Source: Lignipirellula cremea (GTDB lineage: Bacteria > Planctomycetota > Planctomycetia > Pirellulales > Pirellulaceae). Taken from it: a DNA stretch of 64,000 nt. Positions 25,548 through 33,800 of the stretch are shown here, piece after piece. The position numbers and the translations under genes were made by a program. The stretch is from contig NZ_CP036433.1 of NCBI RefSeq assembly GCF_007751035.1, positions 3,329,001 to 3,393,000 on the forward strand, read 5' to 3'. Numbering within the stretch: position 1 is the stretch's first letter; each line of letters begins with the position of its first letter. A model generated the notes under the pieces. It had not been told where the DNA came from, did not search any database, and saw only the letters and a program-made list of their open reading frames with translations.

Positions 25548-26216
25548 ATGACGCCAGACTCTTTTGCTGTGGGCGACGCTCCTCCCGACCCGGTCCGGGT
25601 GCAGGAGATCGTGCGCCTGCTCAAACAGCATTACGATGATGCAGAGTGCGCGTTGCATTTTGAAACGCCGTTCCAGTTGCTGGCGGCCGTGATTCTGTCG
25701 GCCCAATGCACCGATGAGCGGGTGAACATGGTGACGCCGGAACTGTTCCGCCGATATCCGACGGCCGAGAAACTGGCCCGCGGCCGCCAGGCCACCGTGG
25801 AGCGGATTGTCCATTCGACCGGATTTTTCCGGAACAAGGCGAAAAACCTGATCGGCTGCGCCCAACGACTGGTTTCCCATCATGGCGGAACGCCTCCCCT
25901 TACCATGCAGGAAATGCTGCTCTTGCCGGGCGTCGCTCGGAAAACGGCGAACGTGGTGCTGGGTGTAGCGTACGGCATCGCCTCGGGAGTGGTCGTCGAC
26001 ACCCATGTGCTGCGGCTCAGTCGTCGACTAGGACTGACTGCCAGCACGACGCCGGAAAAAGTCGAAAACGACCTGAGAGCCATTTTACCCCAGTCCGAGT
26101 GGATCATGTTTTCGCACCGGCTGATCCATCATGGGCGACGCCTTTGCAAGGCCCGCAAGCCCTTGTGCGCCGAGTGCCCGTTACAAAACCTTTGTCCCCA
26201 GACAGGCGTGTCATGA
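25548..26216 (+). CDS. nth: endonuclease III
   Basis: This DNA glycosylase/AP lyase removes oxidised pyrimidines in base excision repair. In the 222-residue product the helix-hairpin-helix LLPGVARKTANVVLG holds the catalytic Lys132, and VVVDTHV holds the catalytic Asp151. The C-terminal [4Fe-4S] ligands are Cys200, Cys207, Cys210 and Cys216, with the standard 6-2-5 spacing. Length is normal. Its stop overlaps the dcd start (ATGA at 26213-26216), which couples translation of a repair enzyme to a nucleotide-pool enzyme. Confidence 0.96.
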   Translation: MTPDSFAVGDAPPDPVRVQEIVRLLKQHYDDAECALHFETPFQLLAAVILSAQCTDERVNMVTPELFRRYPTAEKLARGRQATVERIVHSTGFFRNKAKNLIGCAQRLVSHHGGTPPLTMQEMLLLPGVARKTANVVLGVAYGIASGVVVDTHVLRLSRRLGLTASTTPEKVENDLRAILPQSEWIMFSHRLIHHGRRLCKARKPLCAECPLQNLCPQTGVS

Positions 26217-26800
26217 TTCTTTCCGGCGAAGAGATCCGCAGCCGGATGGGAGACGATATCCATATCGATCCCTTCGACGAGCGGCTTCTGAATCCGAACA
26301 GCTACAACCTGACGCTGCATAACGAACTCCTTTGTTACGAGGAAGTCGTTCTCGACATGCGCCGGCCCAACCGCGTGCGGCGCCGCACGATCCCGCCGGA
26401 AGGGCTCGTGCTGAACTCCAACCAGCTGTACCTGGCCCGTACGATCGAACGGACGGAAACGCACAATCTGGTGCCGATGATCGAAGGCCGTTCCTCGATC
26501 GGCCGGCTGGGGCTGTTTGTGCATGTGACGGCCGGCTTTGGCGACGTCGGTTTTTGCGGCTACTGGACGCTGGAAATGTTCGCCGTGCAGCCGGTCCGGA
26601 TCTACGCCGGCGTGCCGATCTGCCAGATCTTCTATCACGAGATCCTCGGCGACGTGCGGGAATACGTGAGCGACAAATACCAGCACAACACCGACATCCA
26701 GCCCAGCATGCTCTTCAAAGAATTCGGCGACCAGGCCGACTTTGACGAAATGCAGCTGCGCCTGGAATTTGGCGCCGAAGACCCGCGAAAGGAACACTGA
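26213..26800 (+). CDS. dcd: dCTP deaminase
   Basis: Dcd deaminates dCTP to dUTP, feeding dTTP synthesis through dUTPase. The 195-residue product begins MILSGEEIRSRM and has the family blocks LNPNSYNLTLHNELL, VPMIEGRSSIGRLGLFVH and TAGFGDVGFCGYWTLEMF, the last containing the catalytic Glu. A longer frame from 26099 is open because it runs antiparallel to nothing and overlaps nth; the ATG at 26213 is fixed by the family start and the 4-base overlap with nth. I cannot exclude the bifunctional dCTP deaminase/dUTPase subtype from the sequence alone. Confidence 0.95.
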   Translation: MILSGEEIRSRMGDDIHIDPFDERLLNPNSYNLTLHNELLCYEEVVLDMRRPNRVRRRTIPPEGLVLNSNQLYLARTIERTETHNLVPMIEGRSSIGRLGLFVHVTAGFGDVGFCGYWTLEMFAVQPVRIYAGVPICQIFYHEILGDVREYVSDKYQHNTDIQPSMLFKEFGDQADFDEMQLRLEFGAEDPRKEH

Positions 26801-26831
26801 CGGGATTTAACGCCCGCCATTTGGCCAGTTT

Positions 26832-26862
26832 CAACTCGCGAAAATCGCTTCCCCGCGAGTTG
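26832..26862. promoter_or_regulatory. perfect 9-bp inverted repeat upstream of the Cys-Cys genes
   Basis: CAACTCGCG (26832-26840) and CGCGAGTTG (26854-26862) form a perfect hairpin or operator-like inverted repeat with a 13-base centre. It lies 31 bases after dcd and 140 bases before the first Cys-Cys gene. No T run follows on either strand, so it is not a classical terminator. A second short palindrome, CTTGCAAG, follows near 26877. Either could be a regulator site for the Cys-rich genes. Confidence 0.4.
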
Positions 26863-27001
26863 ACCATCGCTGGACTCTTGCAAGAATATTTGTGGCCAGG
26901 CGAACTATCGTCCGGCGGCGTGCGTAGAAGTAAAGGCATGCCGCCAGGACGGTTACTCCCTGGCGAACGCATGGCCATTTCTCTTTGTGAGCCGCCTCTC
27001 C

Positions 27002-27373
27002 ATGAACAGGTTGTTGTTCCATCTGCTGGTGCTGGGTAATGCCTGCCTGCTGGTTTTGCCGGCTGGCTGGTGCTGCTTCGCGCTGCCGCAGACGGATGGA
27101 CAGCAGGTTCCGGTGGCGGTTGCTTCCTGTTGTACGGTCGCCACGCCCCACGCGGGCGAGTCGTCGGAACCGGCTGCCCCGCAGGTCGAGTGCTGCTGCT
27201 CCGAACAGACCGCCGTGACGACCTCACGCGTCGAGTGGAACATTGACCCTGCGGTTATCCTGCTGCCGCCGGCTATTACGCCGTCGCGGCCGACCGCCGG
27301 CCATCCGCCCACGGCGATTCTCGCTGACTATGGCCCCCGGTTGCATGTTCTCCAGTGCGTATGGCGCTGTTAA
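27002..27373 (+). CDS. small exported protein with CC motifs
   Basis: The 123-residue protein starts at an ATG (a GTG 15 bases upstream is possible). It has a signal peptide or anchor (MNRLLFHLLVLGNACLLVLP). Cysteines are clustered as WCC, SCC and ECCC in the first 70 residues, with further single Cys near the end (VLQCVWRC). The middle is Pro/Ala-rich. Paired cysteines in an exported protein suggest soft-metal binding or disulphide cross-linking. The next gene encodes an even more Cys-Cys-rich exported protein, so the two probably act together. No named family is recognised. Confidence 0.6.
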   Translation: MNRLLFHLLVLGNACLLVLPAGWCCFALPQTDGQQVPVAVASCCTVATPHAGESSEPAAPQVECCCSEQTAVTTSRVEWNIDPAVILLPPAITPSRPTAGHPPTAILADYGPRLHVLQCVWRC

Positions 27374-27486
27374 AGAGTCTCGGCTGCGATTCTCTTTTCT
27401 TTTAATTTTCGGCGCCGGAGCGTCTGTCTGACGCTGCCGTTTCGCGCCGATTCGCCATGAAGATATTCTTCCCTGGAGAAGTTTCT

Positions 27487-27906
27487 ATGTTGAGTTCCTG
27501 GATTACTGGTTCGTTTCTTAGCTTGTCTTTCCTGGCATCGAGTCTGCTCAGCGCCGGCGCCACGGCGCCCGATTGCTGCACGCAAAAGCTCGCCTGCTGT
27601 GAAACGAAAGTCTGTTGCGCCGCCGACCCGAAACCGGCCTGTTGTGAGAAGAAGCTCGCCTGCTGCGAAGCGAAAGCCTGTTGCAACGCCGACCCGAAAC
27701 CGGCTTGTTGCGAGAAGAAGCTCGCCTGCTGCGAAGCGAAAGCCTGTTGCAACGAAGCAAAGGCCTGCTGCAACGAAGCAAAGGCCTGCTGCAACGAAGC
27801 GAGAGCCTGCTGCAACGAAGCAAAGGCCTGTTGCAACGAAGCGAAAGCCTGCTGCAACAAAGCGAAAAAGTGCTGCAACAAGGCGAAGGCTTGCTGCGGA
27901 GTGTAG
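27487..27906 (+). CDS. exported Cys-Cys heptad repeat protein (ACCNEAK repeats)
   Basis: The 139-residue protein starts at an ATG with GGAGAAG upstream. It has a signal peptide (residues about 1-26, ending SAGATA) and a mature part with sixteen CC pairs. The first half contains a 22-residue unit twice (ADPKPACCEKKLACC, EAKACCN); the second half is about seven 7-residue units of the form ACCNEAK, ending ACCGV. The regular seven-residue spacing would put every CC pair on the same face of a helix or coil. The likely role is periplasmic or cell-surface metal sequestration (copper, zinc or similar) or a disulphide-linked polymer. A strong terminator follows at 27940. No enzyme domain. Confidence 0.75.
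   Translation: MLSSWITGSFLSLSFLASSLLSAGATAPDCCTQKLACCETKVCCAADPKPACCEKKLACCEAKACCNADPKPACCEKKLACCEAKACCNEAKACCNEAKACCNEARACCNEAKACCNEAKACCNKAKKCCNKAKACCGV
27622..27900 (+). repeat. nested 66-bp and 21-bp coding tandem repeats
   Basis: A 66-bp unit occurs twice in tandem (27622-27687 and 27688-27753). It merges into 21-bp units beginning at 27742, 27763, 27784, 27805, 27826, 27847 and 27868. Units are nearly identical in DNA, so the array has expanded recently or is being homogenised. Copy number may vary between strains. Confidence 0.85.
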
Positions 27907-27939
27907 TCGCGCTGGCTTTGCTTTGACCTGATCCCCTGG

Positions 27940-27973
27940 AGCCCTTGCGGAAGTTCGTCCGCAAGGGCTTCTT
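27940..27973 (+). terminator. Rho-independent terminator after the Cys-Cys genes
   Basis: GCCCTTGCGGA (27941-27951) pairs perfectly with TCCGCAAGGGC (27958-27968) across a 6-base loop and is followed by TTCTTTC. It closes the Cys-Cys gene pair before the DUF4838 gene. Confidence 0.85.
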
Positions 27974-28121
27974 TCATTGCGTCGATGTCGAAGCGGCGGG
28001 CTTCGTCCGACGGCCAGCCGGTTGCTTTTTGCCGATCGGCGTGCGAACCTGACGGCTCGGATGAAGTTCAGGGCGTCGCATTCGCCGACGCCGCTTGCCC
28101 CTCGCTGCCAGGAGTTCTGTC

Positions 28122-30611
28122 TTGAAGATTCGCATGCTCGTCCTGCTGCTCTGCCTGGCGGCGGGAGCAAACGTCCCTTGCCAGGCCGGGAGCCAGGTTC
28201 GTCTGGCCGAAGACGGCAAAGCGCTGCTGCCGATTGTCGTCTCTCCGGCGGCATCGGACGAGGTGAAAGCATACGCCGCGGAACTTGCCGACTATCTCCA
28301 GCGGATCTCGGGCGCCCCGTTTGAAGTCAAAAGCGGAGACGGACAAACCGGGCTGGCTATCGGCCGGGCCAGTGATTTTCCGCTGCTCAAGCCGGACGTC
28401 GATCTGTCGGGAAAACTGGCCGAGCGACGCGAAGACTACCAGCTGCGATCGCACGTCCAGGGCGTCTGGCTGCTGGGGGCGACCGACCAGGCGGTGCGGC
28501 ACGCCGTGTGGGACTTTTTATATCGCCTGGGCCATCGTCAGTTCTTCCCCGGCGAGCACTGGGAAGTGATCCCCAGCCAGCCGCAACTGACCGTCGAAGT
28601 CGATGCGTTCGAGCACCCCAGTTATGCGTCCCGGCGGATCTGGTACGGCTACGGCGCCTGGGATTACGCCAAAGAACCGTATCGCCAGTGGTGCGAGCGG
28701 AACCGGTGCGTGCAAGGCATCGTGCTGAATACGGGCCACGCCTACGACGGCATTCTGGCCCGGAACAAGGCCCAGTTCGCCGAGCATCCGGAATACCTGG
28801 GGCTGATCGACGGGGAGCGAAAGTCCACGAAGTTCTGCATTTCGAACCCCGGCCTGCGACGCCTGGTCGCCGACGACGCCCTGGCCCAGTTGGCGGCGGA
28901 CCCAAACAAGCAGTCGATCTCGGTCGATCCAAGCGACGGCGGCAACTGGTGCGAGTGCGAAAACTGCAAACAACTAGGCTCCATCACCGATCGAGCCGTC
29001 ACCCTGGCGAACACGGTGGCGACGGCCGTGGCGGAGCAGCACCCCGACGTTTATGTCGGCATGTACGCCTACAGTTATCACTCGCCGCCGCCGTCGATTC
29101 CGGCCCATCCCCGGGTGGTGGTCAGCGTCGCCACGGCGTTCATCAACGGCGGTTACACAGTCGATCAACTGCTGGCCGGATGGTCGGCCAAGGCTTCGAC
29201 GTTAGGCATCCGCGAGTACTACAGCGTGAACACCTGGGACCGCGATCTGCCGGGCGCGGCCCGCGGCGGGCGGCTGGATTACCTGCAGCAAACGATCCCG
29301 CATTTCCATTCGCAGTCCGTCCGTTTTCTCTCGGCCGAATCCAGCGACAACTGGGGACCGAACGGCCTGGGCTATTATCTGGCCTCCCGATTCATGTGGG
29401 ATGTGACCGAAGCCGACCAGCGGGACCAACTGCAGGACGACTTTCTGCAGAAGTGTTTTGGCGACGCCCAGGAACCAATGAAGCGGTTCTATACGTTGCT
29501 TGACGGCGGACATCGGCAGCCGTTGTGCGACGACCTGGTCGGACGCATGTATCGGTTGCTGGACGAAGCCCACCAGGCAACCGACGACGAAGCAATCCAG
29601 GCTCGTCTTGCTGACCTGACCTTGTACACCCGTTATGTCGAGCTGTGGCTGGACTATTCGATCGCCAAGGAGGCCGCCCGGCAAACGGCGTTTGAGGCGA
29701 TGCTCCGCCATGTCTGGCGGATGCGGGAAACGATGATGGTGCATTCGCTGGCTTTGTATCGCGATGTGGTCAACCGGGACAAGTCGGTGTCGCTGCCGGA
29801 AAACGCCCGGTGGAATGCGCCGGCGGAAGGGAACCCACTGAAGAGCAGCGAGCCGTTCCTGGCGGACGAGCTGGCCCGCATTCGGCGGGAGGGGATCGCG
29901 AACCGGCCCTTGCTGGAGTTCACACCGACCGCTTACAGCGACGATCTGGTTCCCGCGATGCCGCTGTCGCTGGAGTCCGGCAAGCCGGGCAGCATGGGAA
30001 TTTACTCCCGTTCGCCGCGGAACTATTACACCTGGATTGAAAATTCACCGGCGACCCTTTCTTTGTCGATCACTGGCGGGGTGATTTATCAGAACCGCGG
30101 CTTGACGCGGATCGCCCTGTATCCAACCGCCGAGACGGAAGGGAAGGCAGTCGCCCAGGCCGAAGTCCCGCCGACCCGCACGCCGGAAACGGTCGATCTG
30201 GCGACGACCTTCACCGGCCTGCATCGACTGGAGATCCTGGCCGGCGGCGGCGCCCGATCCGAGTGGCTCAGTGAGGCGCCTTTCACCGTAGAGTCCAGTT
30301 TTGAACGGCCCGGCGCCTTGCATGGCCGCTGGTCGCTGTATTTTTATGTTCCCCGCGGGACGACAACGGTCGGCGGATTTGGGCAGGGGGTCGGCCGCAT
30401 GCTCAACGGGAGCGGCGAGCTCGTTCACACCTTCAGCGGCAAGCCGGGTTACTTCAGCGTGCCCGTCCCGCCAGGCGAAGACGGCCGATTATGGAAGTTC
30501 GACCACTGCGCCAGCGACAAACTGCTGATGACGGTTCCGCCCTACCTGGCCCCTTCGGCCGCCCAGTTGCTGCTCCCGCGAGAAGTCGTGCAGCGCGACC
30601 AACAAAAGTAA
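28122..30611 (+). CDS. exported DUF4838 domain protein (possible glycoside hydrolase)
   Basis: The 829-residue protein starts at a TTG chosen because AGGAG lies 7 bases upstream; an ATG 12 bases later is the alternative. The signal peptide is MLVLLLCLAAGANVPCQA. Residues about 35-165 resemble the alpha/beta domain that precedes catalytic domains in GH20/GH67-like enzymes (ELADYLQRISGAPFEVKSGD, GATDQAVRHAVWDFLYRLG). The central region from about 170 matches DUF4838 (SISVDPSDGGNWCECENC, GIREYYSVNTWDRDLPG). The C-terminal 200 residues are beta-rich. DUF4838 proteins are associated with polysaccharide breakdown but are not characterised as a class. It is convergent with the giant NHL gene across a family B repeat. 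Confidence 0.85.
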   Translation: MKIRMLVLLLCLAAGANVPCQAGSQVRLAEDGKALLPIVVSPAASDEVKAYAAELADYLQRISGAPFEVKSGDGQTGLAIGRASDFPLLKPDVDLSGKLAERREDYQLRSHVQGVWLLGATDQAVRHAVWDFLYRLGHRQFFPGEHWEVIPSQPQLTVEVDAFEHPSYASRRIWYGYGAWDYAKEPYRQWCERNRCVQGIVLNTGHAYDGILARNKAQFAEHPEYLGLIDGERKSTKFCISNPGLRRLVADDALAQLAADPNKQSISVDPSDGGNWCECENCKQLGSITDRAVTLANTVATAVAEQHPDVYVGMYAYSYHSPPPSIPAHPRVVVSVATAFINGGYTVDQLLAGWSAKASTLGIREYYSVNTWDRDLPGAARGGRLDYLQQTIPHFHSQSVRFLSAESSDNWGPNGLGYYLASRFMWDVTEADQRDQLQDDFLQKCFGDAQEPMKRFYTLLDGGHRQPLCDDLVGRMYRLLDEAHQATDDEAIQARLADLTLYTRYVELWLDYSIAKEAARQTAFEAMLRHVWRMRETMMVHSLALYRDVVNRDKSVSLPENARWNAPAEGNPLKSSEPFLADELARIRREGIANRPLLEFTPTAYSDDLVPAMPLSLESGKPGSMGIYSRSPRNYYTWIENSPATLSLSITGGVIYQNRGLTRIALYPTAETEGKAVAQAEVPPTRTPETVDLATTFTGLHRLEILAGGGARSEWLSEAPFTVESSFERPGALHGRWSLYFYVPRGTTTVGGFGQGVGRMLNGSGELVHTFSGKPGYFSVPVPPGEDGRLWKFDHCASDKLLMTVPPYLAPSAAQLLLPREVVQRDQQK

Positions 30612-30632
30612 GCGGGCGACACCCATGCAACG

Positions 30633-30840
30633 AGAAACTCTTGACCGACGGAAGTCGACGGTCGGTCGTCTTTTCTTCGGACCGCGAAAAGATTGACTGA
30701 TAGATTCTGGTTCGTCGTTTTGAGGAAGAGTAGACGCCGGACAGTCGACTTTCTGCGCCGGCTTGTTCGCAAAAAAAACAACCCAAAAGCGACAGTAATT
30801 ACCTTCTCGCTCCCCGCAAAAGAACGCGAACTTCCCGTCA
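30633..30840. repeat. family B intergenic repeat, copy 1 (composite)
   Basis: The 237-base gap between two convergent genes is filled by repeat sequence. GGACCGCGAAAAGA through GACGCCGG(A/C)(A/C)AGTCGACTTT matches 46428-46500. The stretch around 30755-30815 (TTTCTGCGCCGGCTTGTTCGC, ending GTAATTACCTTCTC) is the reverse complement of the left part of the copies at 40254 and 52134. The element is therefore a mosaic of family B modules in opposite orientations. No coding content. Confidence 0.75.
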
Positions 30841-30848
30841 TCCGAAGG

Positions 30849-33800
30849 TTAAGGGACCTGCCAATGGATGGCGCCCCACAGGTGCGGGGTGAGGGCGGCT
30901 TCCGACGGGACGTCGGCCGTGATGCCGGTCGCTTTGTTGCTCCAGTAGGAACGGGCTGTTGTTTCGGAACCGTTCCCGCGGAGCACGCCGATATCCCCTT
31001 TGGTGGAGGACCCCGCCTGCGGGGCCAGGCCAAGCAGCGCAAGCGGCACGGAGATTTCGTAAAAGCCTTTGCCATCGGTCGCCAGCTGCACCTGGTCGCT
31101 GACATCTTTCACCTGGTCGAAGGTGATCGTCCGCCAGGGCGAGCTGAACGGAACTTTCTCGCCCTGGGCGTTGGGCGACACCGGTCGATACAGCAGAGCC
31201 TTCGTTTCTTTGTCGACCTGGGTGACAAGCAGACGCAGATCACCCTGGGCCGGCTCCCTGCGTTGCGGATCGGCGGCTGGATCGGTCGCCAGCATCAGGT
31301 CCAGGGCGCCGCCCGTTTTGAACAAGGCGACGGGCAGCTCGCCCGAGTTGCGTAGCAGGTCGGGCTGCGTGGTGCTCCAGGCGGCGAACAGTCGATCGCC
31401 CCGTACGGCCAGCGCTCCACGGACGTTAAACGGTTTGGAGTTGGCGTTGAAGTTTGCCGCCACGCCCCGCTTGTCGATATCGACCCACTCGGCCGCGTTC
31501 CAGTCCTGGGAAAGACCGTCGACCTGCAGACCCTCTTCGCCCGCTGGGCGATCGCCTTGCACCACGGCATGCAACGTCCCTTTGCCGAAGGACGCCTGCC
31601 GCTGGGCCTCGCGGGCGAGTACAAAAGTTTGCGCTTCGGCCAAATGATCGGGCGTGACTTCAACCGGGAACGGATGAATCGACCGTAACGACTCCAGCCC
31701 TTTGAGCCGCACCAGACTGCCGCGGGAGCCGTCCACCGCGTACACCTTGCCGTCGGAGCTGCGGGTAATCGAAGGCCAAAAATTTTCATCGTGCAAGGTG
31801 ATTCCGGCCAGGCTCATGCCACGCTGGGCGATCGGCATTTTCCAGGACTTCCCCTGACGCGAATCTTCAAACATCGTGGCGACGAACAGGCCGTCCCGAG
31901 TGAAGATATAGAAGTTCCCCATGTTGCCGTTGATGGCCCACAGCGGTTCCGTTTCGGCGCCGGCCGGCTCGAAGAAACCGCCGAGCAGGCGGGTGCTGCC
32001 GATGACCTGTCCCGGTCGATCCGGCTGGGCCGCCCGGTGCGAAGCATGCAAGCCCGGCCAGGGGCTAGGGTAGCTCCAGGCCGGATGGCCGTCTTTCACG
32101 CCCGACAGCGATTGCTGATGGAAAGGTCCAACGCCCAGGGTGACCACGGCTTCGTCGCTGTCATCCGCCAGCACCTGGTTGCCGCCGGAGGAACCGGGGC
32201 GCTGCACTTCGTCCGCCAGCACCTGGCGATCGGCAAATTGATAAAGGGGGACCCCCGTCGGCGTGAACCGCTGCGGCGGAATCCGCAACGACTGCCCGCC
32301 GCAGTTGGCGATGCAGAACGAAAGATCGGCCATCACCGTCACGCCGCCCGATGAAAGGTGTTCGAGCATCACCTCGTCTGGTTGCACCTGGGCGTCGGCG
32401 TTCGCGTCGGACCAGATAAAGAACGCCTGGTTCGCTCCGTTATTCCGGTTGGGGTCCCCTTGCGGATCGGCGCCTTCGGGCCAGAGGTTCAGGAACGGTT
32501 CTGTTTTGAGGATCGGCCAGTCATTGGCGCGGCCCATGGCGGCGGCTGGCTGGGCCACGCCGTCACGATCGTGGAACAGGAATGCCGTGTTATGTCCGCC
32601 GGTCGGATTGGTGTTGTAGCAGTTGGTCAAATAACGCTGGCCGGAGCGATACAAGGGCGTCTCTGGCGCGGCCGCACGGAACGGCAGCGGGAAGCGGCTC
32701 GACGAGCGATATAGCACGCGGGACAGCTGCGACGTCCCCTGTTCCCAGTTCAGCTGGAACTCCAGGGCGCCGCGGCCCTCATCGGCATAACAGAAGCGTG
32801 TCCGGTCCTGCGAGTCAAGCGATCCGCCGCCGCCATACTTGCCGGGGCCATAGAAGGCTCGAATCAACTTCCCTTCAGGCGACCAGACGCTGACCCGCTT
32901 GGGCAGGTAATCATGTTCGGCGACCCACAGCTGTCCCTCCGAATCGACCGCCAGCCCGGCCGGATGGTTCATGTGCAACGGGTCATAGTCGCCGGCCGCC
33001 GGCAAGCCCCGGCGACCGACCAGCCGGACCAGCTTCCCCCGCGAGTCGTAGACTTTGACCTGGTGGCTGGCGCCTTGATCACTGATGTAGATCGAACCGG
33101 AAGCGTCGAGTGTCAGGCCGAACGGATCCTCAAGGCCGTCGGCGATGAGCGTTTCCGGGGGGCCGGCGGCGATTGGATTATCGGCGGCCGGATCGGCCAG
33201 GGCGAACCGCACCAGAGTCGTCCCGGAGAGCACCAGCAGTCGCCCGGAGGAGTCAAAGCAGAGGCCGCGGGGATCGTCAAGTTTCTGCTGTCCCAGCGTT
33301 TTGCCGGCGGCGTCGATCCAGAGCAGTTGGTTCTGTTCCCGCAGGCTGCAGACGATCTGGCCGTTGTAAGCAGCGACGCCGCCGATCTGCTCAAAGCGGT
33401 CGCCTGACTCGCCAGCGGCCGGGAGCTTCTGCACCAGGACCGGCGTGGGGGTGAGCTTGCCGTCGTTCTTGTGCTGGAGCGCTGTGATACGCAGCTCGCT
33501 GATGTTCGAGCCTTTTTCGATCGGCCAGACGGAGGCGACATAGGCGGCCGTTTCGACCGGCGCCTGGGGGCCCGTATCGCGTCCCAGGTACGGCGCGGCG
33601 GTCCAGTTGCCGCCGATCCATTTCAGGCCGCCCCGTTTGACGCCGTTGAGATCGACCCAGGCGAAACCGTCGGGCCCCTCGGTGACGTAGCTTCCCAGAA
33701 AGACGCTCGGCGCCCCGGTCGGCGAGAATTTCGCTGGCACAAACACCGCGGCCGACGGCGGCGAATGGTTCGCCAGCCAGGCGCCGGTGTGGTCGGCTGT

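Noticed and set aside
27742-27900. Regular 21-bp repeats considered as a CRISPR array
   Set aside because: No unique spacers; the period is 21 bp and in frame, with a protein-coding explanation. No cas genes.
27370-28272. 300-codon minus-strand frame rich in Phe/Ala repeats opposite the Cys-Cys gene
   Set aside because: The repeats mirror the tandem DNA of the plus-strand gene, which has a signal peptide, ribosome binding site and terminator.
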